7,018 bases of DNA, from positions 1 through 7,018 of the forward strand of contig JAQVPT010000192.1 of the NCBI GenBank assembly GCA_028701945.1. The letters are read 5' to 3'. Shown here one piece after another: positions 1-5,217 of the stretch. The number at the start of each line of letters is the position of its first letter. Position 1 is the first letter of the stretch. The translations under genes were made by a program, and so were the position numbers. Below the pieces are notes generated by a model. That model ran no database searches. It saw only the letters and a list, made by a program, of their open reading frames with translations, and was not told the DNA's origin. This stretch comes from Bacteroidales bacterium (GTDB lineage: Bacteria; Bacteroidota; Bacteroidia; Bacteroidales; ML635J-15).

Positions 1-541
1 ACAGTTTTTACTAATGATTGGTAACAAATATGTAAGAGGAGGCTCGTTTAGATTATTAAGGAACTCACGATTTCAATCTGGTTATAGTAGTGCAAACATA
101 GAACGCATCACAACGGCGGCTATTGAACTATCTAAAACAAAAACAGGTGCATTAATGGTAATTTCTCGTGATGCTTCATTAAAAACATTTGCAGAAACAG
201 GCGAAATTATCAACTCTGAAATAAACACGCAACTTATAAAATCGGTATTTTATAAAGATTCGCCTCTACACGATGGGGCAATTCTTGTTTCAAACAACAA
301 AATAATTGCCGCAAAATGTATTTTACCAGTATCATCTGCCCCAGACTTGCCCAAAGAACACGGACTGAGACACCGAGCTGGACTTGGAATGACAGAAGTT
401 ACAGACACAATTGTAATCATCGTATCAGAACAAAGTGGACATATTTCAATTGCACGCAGCGGACGTATTTATACTGTCTCACACATAGAACGTCTAAATA
501 AAATCATTACTGGTTTCCTTAGTAAAACAGGCGATTTGTAA
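1..541 (+). CDS. cdaA: Diadenylate cyclase CdaA, C-terminal part (5' end outside window)
   Basis: This enzyme makes cyclic di-AMP from two ATP at the inner membrane. The frame is open from base 2 and the gene starts upstream. The ATG at 14 is internal, because in-frame QFLL precedes it and FLLxIGN is the usual lead-in to the catalytic domain. The DisA_N domain is complete here: DGA lies in SPLHDGAIL (bases 272-280) and RHR in GLRHRAGLG (368-376); these are the two ATP-binding and catalytic motifs of the family. About 179 codons are visible. CdaA proteins of the phylum are roughly 260 residues with three N-terminal membrane helices, so the missing part should be the membrane region. In many Bacteroidota cdaA follows folP, which may lie just upstream (known context, not seen). 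The gene ends with TAA. The family assignment is firm from both motifs. Confidence 0.93.
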   Translation, partial: QFLLMIGNKYVRGGSFRLLRNSRFQSGYSSANIERITTAAIELSKTKTGALMVISRDASLKTFAETGEIINSEINTQLIKSVFYKDSPLHDGAILVSNNKIIAAKCILPVSSAPDLPKEHGLRHRAGLGMTEVTDTIVIIVSEQSGHISIARSGRIYTVSHIERLNKIITGFLSKTGDL

Positions 542-552
542 CAATGGTTTAT

Positions 553-682
553 CGGTTCACGGTTTGCAGTGAATTTACTCAGAATCAATAATTAATTACC
601 GTGTGTAGGAAGTTGATGAAAAACTCGCGACCATATTAAGGCATCAACACTAAATTAGCCCTTAACTGTGAACCGTGAACCG
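553..682. repeat. Intergenic inverted repeat (21-nt arms) with GTGAACC words
   Basis: The arms at 553-573 and 662-682 are inverted repeats with three mismatches in 21 positions. The outer 12 are perfect: cggttcacggtt at 553-564 against aaccgtgaaccg at 671-682. Each arm carries two tandem copies of a GTGAACC-like heptamer. The 88 bases between the arms show no gene and no other strong structure. The repeat fills most of the gap between cdaA and the pyrC promoter. There is no T-tract, so it is not a classical terminator. It may be a copy of a dispersed intergenic repeat; this is inference, since the window holds only one copy. Confidence 0.75.
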
Positions 683-722
683 AAAACAATTTATATGTTC
701 TATTACTTTTCTCAAAATTAAC

Positions 723-730
723 TACATTTG
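723..730 (+). promoter_or_regulatory. Bacteroidota-type -7 box upstream of pyrC
   Basis: TACATTTG matches the TAnnTTTG -7 consensus of the primary sigma factor in this phylum. A -33 TTTG is not well conserved; the nearest candidate at the right distance is the TGTTC at 696-700. Transcription would begin around 736, leaving roughly a 10-base leader before the ATG at 747. This argues against the longer upstream reading from 675, which would have to be translated through the promoter. Confidence 0.6.
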
Positions 731-746
731 CAAAAACAAAAACATC

Positions 747-2084
747 ATGCTTACATTAATAAAAAATGCTACTGTAATTAACGAAGGAACTACCAAAGTC
801 TGCGATGTACTTATTGAGAATGAAAAGATTTTAAAAATCGTAGATACTGGAAACATTGATACAAAGGCAGATATCATAATTGATGCCGAAGGATTATTGT
901 TATTACCAGGAATAATTGACGATCAGGTGCATTTTCGAGAACCAGGGATGACACACAAAGGAGACATTTATTCCGAATCACGAGCTGCTGCTGCCGGAGG
1001 CGTAACATCATTTATGGAAATGCCAAATACAAGTCCATCAACAATTAGCATTGAATTATTAAATCAAAAAAATGAAATTGCTTCAAAAAACTCACTTGTA
1101 AATTATTCGTTTTTCTTAGGAGCTACCAACGATAATATCGACGAAATAAAAAACATCGACCCAACTGAAATAGCCGGAGTAAAAATGTTTCTTGGTTCAT
1201 CAACAGGTAATTTACTTGTCGATAATATTCAATCAATTGAAAACATACTTGCTAACTCACCAGTTATCGTTGCTGCACATTGCGAAGACGATGCAATAAT
1301 TAATAAAAACTTAGCTGAATATAAAAATAAATACGGAGACAATATTCCTGTAAAATCACACCCATCAATCAGATCGGAAGATGCTTGCTATACTTCCTCA
1401 TCAAATGCAGTAAGAATTGCAAAAAAAACTGGAGGTAAATTGCATGTTTTTCATCTGAGTACTGAAAAGGAAATTTCTTTATTTTCAGATAAGCCCTTGT
1501 CAGAAAAAAACATTACTGCCGAGGTTTGTGTGCATCATCTTTGGTTTAATGATACTGATTACGACAAATATGGCACAAAAATAAAATGGAATCCAGCTAT
1601 AAAAAAAGAAACCGACAGACTGGCTTTAATAAAAGCCCTAAAAGACGGGAAAATTGACATTGTCGCAACAGATCACGCTCCACACACCATAGAAGAAAAA
1701 GACAATGTTTACACAAAAGCTCCTTCAGGTGCACCAATGGTTCAACATTCGCTACTTGTTATGTTGGAGCTTGCCAAACAAAATTATTTCTCAGTTTCAG
1801 ATGTTGTAAAATGGATGTGTCATAATCCAGCAGATCTATTTAAAATTAATTTACGAGGCTATATCCGTGAGAATTATTTTGCAGACTTGGTGCTTGTCGA
1901 TCCTAATACCGAAACATTAGTAACAAAAGAAAACATCCTTTACAAATGCGGCTGGTCTCCACTTGAAGGAACAAAATTTAAGAACAAAATACATACTACA
2001 TTTGTTAATGGTAAAATTGTTTATGTTAATGGCAAAATCATTGATAATCATACAGCAGGTGAAAAACTAAAATTTAACAGATAA
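747..2084 (+). CDS. pyrC: Dihydroorotase, class I
   Basis: The zinc amidohydrolase that interconverts carbamoyl-aspartate and dihydroorotate in de novo pyrimidine synthesis, in the cytosol. The 445-residue product is a full-length class I enzyme. Visible landmarks are DDQVHFREPG (residues 58-67), MPNT (92-95), GVKMFLGSSTGN around K146 (the usual carboxylated metal-bridging lysine), H178 in AAHCE, H236 in HVFHLST and D309-H310 in ATDHAPH. The metal motif reads QVH where many relatives have HVH; as I recall, this variant is normal in Bacteroidota enzymes such as that of Porphyromonas. The start at 747 is chosen because a -7 box lies at 723-730 and MLTLIKNATVINEG is a typical amidohydrolase N-terminus. 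An in-frame ATG at 675 would add 24 unrelated residues. There is no Shine-Dalgarno, as usual in the phylum. The next gene starts 21 bp downstream. Confidence 0.95.
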   Translation: MLTLIKNATVINEGTTKVCDVLIENEKILKIVDTGNIDTKADIIIDAEGLLLLPGIIDDQVHFREPGMTHKGDIYSESRAAAAGGVTSFMEMPNTSPSTISIELLNQKNEIASKNSLVNYSFFLGATNDNIDEIKNIDPTEIAGVKMFLGSSTGNLLVDNIQSIENILANSPVIVAAHCEDDAIINKNLAEYKNKYGDNIPVKSHPSIRSEDACYTSSSNAVRIAKKTGGKLHVFHLSTEKEISLFSDKPLSEKNITAEVCVHHLWFNDTDYDKYGTKIKWNPAIKKETDRLALIKALKDGKIDIVATDHAPHTIEEKDNVYTKAPSGAPMVQHSLLVMLELAKQNYFSVSDVVKWMCHNPADLFKINLRGYIRENYFADLVLVDPNTETLVTKENILYKCGWSPLEGTKFKNKIHTTFVNGKIVYVNGKIIDNHTAGEKLKFNR

Positions 2085-2105
2085 AATAATTCTTAAAGCG
2101 GATAC

Positions 2106-2618
2106 ATGAAATCAATATTATTTTTATCGGTATTTATTCTGTCGATATACTCTAATGCTCAAATAAACAGAACAGTTTTCGACGAAATTAAAAATCAAGA
2201 AATACTTTACGGCGAATGTAATTTGGACGGATTTACACAAAAAAATTTCGAGTCTTGGTTCAACTCCGAATATGAAAGCTATAATGTCGCCGACACATTT
2301 TTCAATCCACAATACACTATCCCATTCGACAGTATTTATGTTTTCTTAGGGACATGGTGCAGTGATACCAAAAGAGAGCTACCTCGTTTCTGTAAAATAA
2401 TGGAGGATGAATATTTTAAAAAGACCAAAGTTCGTTATTTCGGATTTGACGGTAAAAAACAAAACGATGTAATAGACTCTGATGAATTTTATATTCAATT
2501 TCTGCCGACTTTTGTTTTTTACTACAAAGGCAATGAGCTTTGCAGAATTATTGAAGCACCACAAAAAAGTTTAGAAGAAGACATTATGGATTTATTGATG
2601 CGAGTACAGGATTTATAG
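2106..2618 (+). CDS. Secreted thioredoxin-fold protein with a single-Cys WCSDT site
   Basis: A 170-residue protein with a clear signal peptide: KS, a hydrophobic run to about residue 16, then SNA with likely cleavage before Q19. It is expected in the periplasm or outside the cell. The thioredoxin-like core has a strand ending FLGTWCSDTKRELPRF (residues 80-95), where the active-site WCxxC is WCSDT with Cys85 but Thr88 in place of the second Cys. A later FLPTFVFY segment (132-139) has the cis-Pro (P134) expected opposite the active site. Other cysteines are at 38, 96 and 146. Without the resolving Cys it is unlikely to be an ordinary disulfide oxidoreductase; a chaperone, peroxiredoxin-like or structural role is possible, but the function is not known. 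It follows pyrC after 21 bp with no visible promoter, so co-transcription is likely. It ends with TAG, a point relevant to the amber codon in the gene at 3980-5056. Confidence 0.8.
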   Translation: MKSILFLSVFILSIYSNAQINRTVFDEIKNQEILYGECNLDGFTQKNFESWFNSEYESYNVADTFFNPQYTIPFDSIYVFLGTWCSDTKRELPRFCKIMEDEYFKKTKVRYFGFDGKKQNDVIDSDEFYIQFLPTFVFYYKGNELCRIIEAPQKSLEEDIMDLLMRVQDL

Positions 2619-2632
2619 GCGGTTGACCATAA

Positions 2633-2680
2633 TCGGTAATTCGGTAATCGGTAAATTTTTGAACAATTGAACAATCGAAT
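2633..2680. repeat. Intergenic tandem short-word repeats (TCGGTAA; TTGAACAA)
   Basis: TCGGTAA occurs three times, at 2633-2639, 2641-2647 and 2648-2654. TTGAACAA follows twice in tandem at 2659-2666 and 2667-2674, with a degenerate continuation (tcgaatcg). These words fill the 82-bp gap between the convergent gene ends at 2618 and 2701. No stem plus T-tract terminator is visible. The style resembles the GTGAACC words at 553-682, suggesting the same class of intergenic repeat (inference). Confidence 0.65.
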
Positions 2681-2700
2681 CGGGAACAGAAAACCGTTTC

Positions 2701-3447
2701 TCACTCAAAAACCAATTTCTCCACCTTCACCAACTTCCCTTCCACAAACAAATTGCAAACATAAGTGCCAGCACTCCAACCTTTGGTATTAATTTCTGTT
2801 GTTTCACCAGTAACCGGAATAACATCTTTTAAATGCCCATTTAGCCCAGAAATTTTTATTTCTATATTTTTGTAATCTGGTAGTTCAATTTTAACAGTAT
2901 AGTTTTGCGAACTTGGGTTTGGAAAAATTTGCATTTCGATATTCTCAAAACCCTGAATTTCGCTCCCTAACTCAATGTAAATTGTTTTGTTAGCAGTTTT
3001 TACACATTCGCCATCTGTAACTGTTACCTGAACATTGTATTCTCCAACTTCTGTATAAGTATGCTCCACGGGCTGGGTTGCGGTTACTGATCCTGTCGAA
3101 GTGCCAAAATCCCATTCCCAACTTTCAACATAAGGGTTGTTATTGTACAAATTAACCACTGCCTCGCCTCCATTTAAGTAAAAAGTATCAGCCCAAGTGT
3201 TTATTCGTGGTTTAAGGTAATCGCAGCCATTGTCGGGCATGTAGAGTTTTACGAGGTCTTTGGAGCGTTTATCTGGTACAGGGGAACTGCCACCCCAATA
3301 CTTAAAAGTGCCGCCAATGTAAAGAGTATCACGAAAAACTTCAAGTGCAAAAATAGTAATATTAAAAGCACCGCCAATACTATCCCAACTTTCGCCATTC
3401 CATTTCGTAATAAAAGATCTAGGTTGGTCTCCGTCAACAACGTGCAA
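2701..3447 (-). pseudogene. 3' fragment of a T9SS-secreted beta-propeller/PKD protein
   Basis: This is the C-terminal remainder of a large secreted protein that has lost its front. Numbering from the TTG at 3447: residues 14-50 hold one to two Kelch-like propeller blades (KWNGESWDSIGG, then LYIGGTF), of which intact relatives carry many. Residues about 85-158 form a PKD domain (SWEWDFGTSTGS, HTYTEVGEYNVQVTV). Residues 174-248 are a T9SS type A sorting domain beginning IFPNPSSQNYTVKI and ending KVEKLVFE. The frame is closed by a TAA six codons upstream, there is no signal peptide, and the TTG is probably not a real start. Immediately upstream is the head of a different protein family (3434-3558), so the 5' boundary is a recombination or deletion junction near 3440-3446. 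The stop is TGA. It is unlikely to be exported or functional. Confidence 0.8.
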
Positions 3448-3558
3448 TTGCCTGAAAATTTATAGCATCAGGTACTTGTGCAATGATATTATTAGCAAAA
3501 AATAGACTCAAAAAGCGAAACTTAATGCATATCCAATTTTTGACATTTTATTCTTCAT
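3434..3558 (-). pseudogene. Frameshifted head fragment of a YQAVVRDA-type secreted protein
   Basis: From the ATG at 3558 the frame reads MKNKMSKIGYALSFAF and hits TGA. Shifting frame within the T5 run (bases 3510-3514; A5 on the + strand) gives LSLFFANNIIAQVPDAINFQAIAR. Together these make a standard signal peptide, followed by the head motif that the two genes further right write as SPEKMSYQAVVR. One extra T in the run would restore a continuous reading. The homology stops right after the Arg: the next codons are Cys and stop, and the downstream DNA belongs to the propeller/PKD gene. It is a dead remnant with two lesions, a 1-base frameshift and a truncating junction. A sequencing error in the homopolymer could explain the first lesion but not the second. 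Confidence 0.7.
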
Positions 3559-3563
3559 AATTT
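3555..3563. repeat. Target-site duplication, copy 1
   Basis: tcataattt, identical to 3777-3785, abutting the left terminal repeat of the MITE. On the minus strand it carries the ATG of the head fragment (3558-3556). Confidence 0.85.
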
Positions 3564-3776
3564 CTTAGTACATGACAAAAAATCACATTTTTTACAAAGC
3601 AGCTTATTTAAAAAATCTAAAAAGCCTGGATAGGCTTAATGTTTGTAACCCCAGACAAGAATTTATTCGTAGTCTGGGGTTACAAATAAACGAGATGCTA
3701 TTTTTGGCGTATATCTTTGCGATGACCAATTTTCTGGTCAGCAAAGATTATGACAAAAATTTTGTCATGTACTAAG
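3564..3776. mobile_element. MITE, 213 bp, 17-bp terminal inverted repeats, 9-bp target duplication
   Basis: The ends are perfect 17-bp inverted repeats: CTTAGTACATGACAAAA at 3564-3580 and its reverse complement at 3760-3776. They are flanked immediately by direct repeats tcataattt at 3555-3563 and 3777-3785, as expected for a 9-bp target-site duplication. No transposase is encoded, so the element is non-autonomous. The interior is rich in hairpins: 3577-3593, 3622-3637, 3642-3686, 3713-3748 and 3750-3768. A 67-codon open frame (3572-3775) runs through these palindromes and looks spurious. The insertion point is the former ATGA overlap between the stop codon of the sorting-tail fragment at 3777 and the ATG at 3558; the duplication preserves both codons. 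The parent IS family cannot be named from the ends alone. Confidence 0.88.
3642..3686. repeat. Perfect 15-bp stem-loop inside the MITE
   Basis: TTTGTAACCCCAGAC (3642-3656) pairs perfectly with 3672-3686 across a 15-base loop. The loop itself contains GAATttATTC, a small inverted repeat. This is the strongest hairpin in the window. It is not followed by a T-tract on either strand, so it reads as element structure rather than a terminator. Confidence 0.85.
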
Positions 3777-3785
3777 TCATAATTT
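3777..3785. repeat. Target-site duplication, copy 2
   Basis: tcataattt, identical to 3555-3563, abutting the right terminal repeat of the MITE. On the minus strand it carries the TGA stop (3779-3777) of the sorting-tail fragment. Confidence 0.85.
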
Positions 3786-3983
3786 TATGATTTTTACCGC
3801 ATTCATATTTTTTGTATTGTTTTCGATAATTGCGAGATGATAAACACCAGGAGTAAGATTTTGTAAATCAATACGCAATTCATCTTGATCAATATGAATT
3901 TCATGATACACAATTTGTCCATTTGCATTGTAAACCAGCAAATAAATTTTTGCACCTGCTTCTAATCTGGTATGCACAGTTAA
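3777..3983 (-). pseudogene. Orphan T9SS C-terminal sorting tail
   Basis: About 68 codons reading LTVHTRLEAGAKIYLLVYN at the start, then NGQIV, LTPGVYHLAI and a final KIIKL. This is the beta-sandwich pattern of a T9SS type A sorting domain. It lacks the usual front (a PNP motif and any upstream domain) and a signal peptide, and no convincing start exists; GTG at 3977 is only the first start-like codon. Its recognisable part begins exactly at the stop codon of the DUF1566-like gene on its 5' side, overlapping by 4 bp in another frame. It is therefore a tail left by deletion or recombination. Alternatively one lost T in the run before that stop separated it from the upstream frame (RSF followed by LTVHT), but the DUF1566-like domain already has a natural end there. 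The TGA stop lies within the MITE target duplication. Confidence 0.65.
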
Positions 3984-5056
3984 AAAGACCGAATAGCACG
4001 CACCCTTAATTCGGTGGTCTTCCCACAGTTGCTGCCCTGGTCGCCATTTAAAAAGTTCACGACCGATGTGCTAGCGTTATCGTCCTCGCTAGAACTCCAA
4101 TAGTAGGCAGTAGCCAAACCGCCAACCGCAGTTTTTTGAGCATATAATAGATTAAGTTCGTATTTTGAAGGAAAGTACAAGTCGCAGTAATTGCCACCCT
4201 GATAGTTTGCACATATTTGTGCTGCATAATCTCCTGCACCTTGATTAGCAATAATACGCTCTGTATTAAAATTTCCGGCACGGATACCATCTCTAACAGC
4301 ATTCGTAACAGTCAAAGGTGCAGTATTAAACCATTTTATTCCAGTGCTTTGGTCGGCTGTGGCAGCTATTAGGCCATGTTGTCCTGTGGCATCTAACCAA
4401 AATATAATGCCGCCTTGGTAACTATCACCTATGGCAAGGGTTACACCACCTCCTGTTGAATTTACCACATAAGGACTTGCGGTTGTTCCTGCACCTGTTA
4501 CGGTTACATTTGTTCCTGCTGTTATTTTGGTTTCGGAACCGTCTTGATCTCCCGTGTTTGTTCCTGAAAGATTACCTAAATTGGTAATGTCGGTTGCGGT
4601 AATATTGGCTACCTGACTGCTTGAATATAAAGGATCGGTTTCGGTAATACCTCCTATTATACTTTCCGCCGTTTTTGTATGCAAAGCATAAGGAACGCTT
4701 AATAACTAACTTGTGCCTATAATAGAATACCATATTTCTCCTGTTGGGTCGGTTTTTGTCTCAATGAAACATGGACCTGCAGACCAGTAAATGGTACTAA
4801 ATCCTGCACCGCCACCAATTTCGATACTTACCAAACCGTTTGCATTAGTCATTGCGGTTTGGATTTCGGTATAAACAACTGTTCCGCTTGGACTGCCTTG
4901 CAAAATGCTTATTTGCATACCTACCGTAGTATTTGTTACAAGTACATCACTTGCATCTCGCACTACTGCTTGATAGCTCATTTTTTCGGGTGATTGAGCG
5001 AACACACTTACAGACAATAATATGGCTGCCAAAATTGCAAATAGTTTTTTACTCAT
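3980..5056 (-). pseudogene. Secreted fibre-like protein with DUF1566-like C-terminus, broken by an amber codon
   Basis: A 358-codon frame interrupted once, by TAG at 4708-4706 (codon 117). The intact paralogue at 5218-7018 has Gln at the same place (GISQLLSVPYALHAKTAE against GTS*LLSVPYALHTKTAE), so a single CAG to TAG change explains it. Start: ATG 5056, giving a good signal peptide MSKKLFAILAAILLSVSVFA with cleavage before QSPEK. Residues 26-130 are the shared head module. Residues 138-204 are low-complexity and tail-fibre-like (ITETDPLYSS, LSGTNTGDQD). Residues 205-358 resemble DUF1566/C-type-lectin-like domains: GGIIFWLD, HGLIAA, LYFPSKYELNLLY, YYWSSSEDD, ending VRAIRSF and TAA. A 116-residue head would be made unless the stop is read through. 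The gene at 2106-2618 uses TAG as its stop, so amber recoding is unlikely. Confidence 0.85.
4928..5002 (-). repeat. 75-bp identical segment shared with 6892-6966
   Basis: These 75 bases, covering the end of the signal peptide, SPEKMSYQ and the head through the VLVTNT stretch, are identical to 6892-6966 of the neighbouring paralogue. On both sides the alignment continues with frequent mismatches or is lost: the hydrophobic parts of the two signal peptides differ completely. Confidence 0.9.
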
Positions 5057-5098
5057 AATATTATAATTTTTAACCAGTAAAGCCATAATTCCAATTAA

Positions 5099-5106
5099 CA
5101 AATATA
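5099..5106 (-). promoter_or_regulatory. Possible -7 box for the gene at 3980-5056
   Basis: CAAATATA on the + strand is TATATTTG on the minus strand and matches TAnnTTTG. It lies 43 bases before the ATG at 5056, giving a leader of roughly 35 bases. No clear -33 TTTG is present at the expected distance. The rest of the 161-bp gap between the two paralogues (5057-5217) shows no gene, tRNA or terminator hairpin. Confidence 0.4.
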
Positions 5107-5217
5107 TTAGGATAAAATTTTACGATGCGTTTATAGTTCACCATCTTGTATGTAGGTTGATGTTTAGGTTTGTTAACATAATTCGCCTTTTTATCCCCAA
5201 TCATTATCAGTGCGTAT

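Noticed and set aside
14..16. ATG at 14 as the start of cdaA
   Set aside because: The frame is open upstream to the window edge and the preceding residues fit the family; it would remove the membrane region.
675..746. Longer N-terminus for dihydroorotase
   Set aside because: The extra 24 residues have no amidohydrolase similarity, overlap the end of the inverted repeat and would span the -7 box at 723-730.
3249..3440. Alternative minus-strand frame over the propeller fragment
   Set aside because: Out-of-frame shadow; the PKD and sorting domains are in the other frame.
3712..3719. TATCTTTG as an outward promoter in the MITE
   Set aside because: It matches TAnnTTTG, but it is part of a hairpin arm, has no -33 partner and would only drive antisense RNA over a sorting-tail relic.
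3572..3775. Open frame of 67 codons on the + strand
   Set aside because: It lies wholly inside the MITE, runs through its terminal repeats and hairpins, shows no domain or signal, and overlaps no expected gene; an open frame by chance.
4706..4708. TAG recoded as glutamine rather than a nonsense mutation
   Set aside because: The gene at 2106-2618 terminates with TAG at a natural end, and no other in-frame TAG is seen in the conserved genes, so standard code is the simpler reading.
5057..5217. Terminator or tRNA between the two paralogues
   Set aside because: No stem with T-tract and no cloverleaf could be found on either strand.
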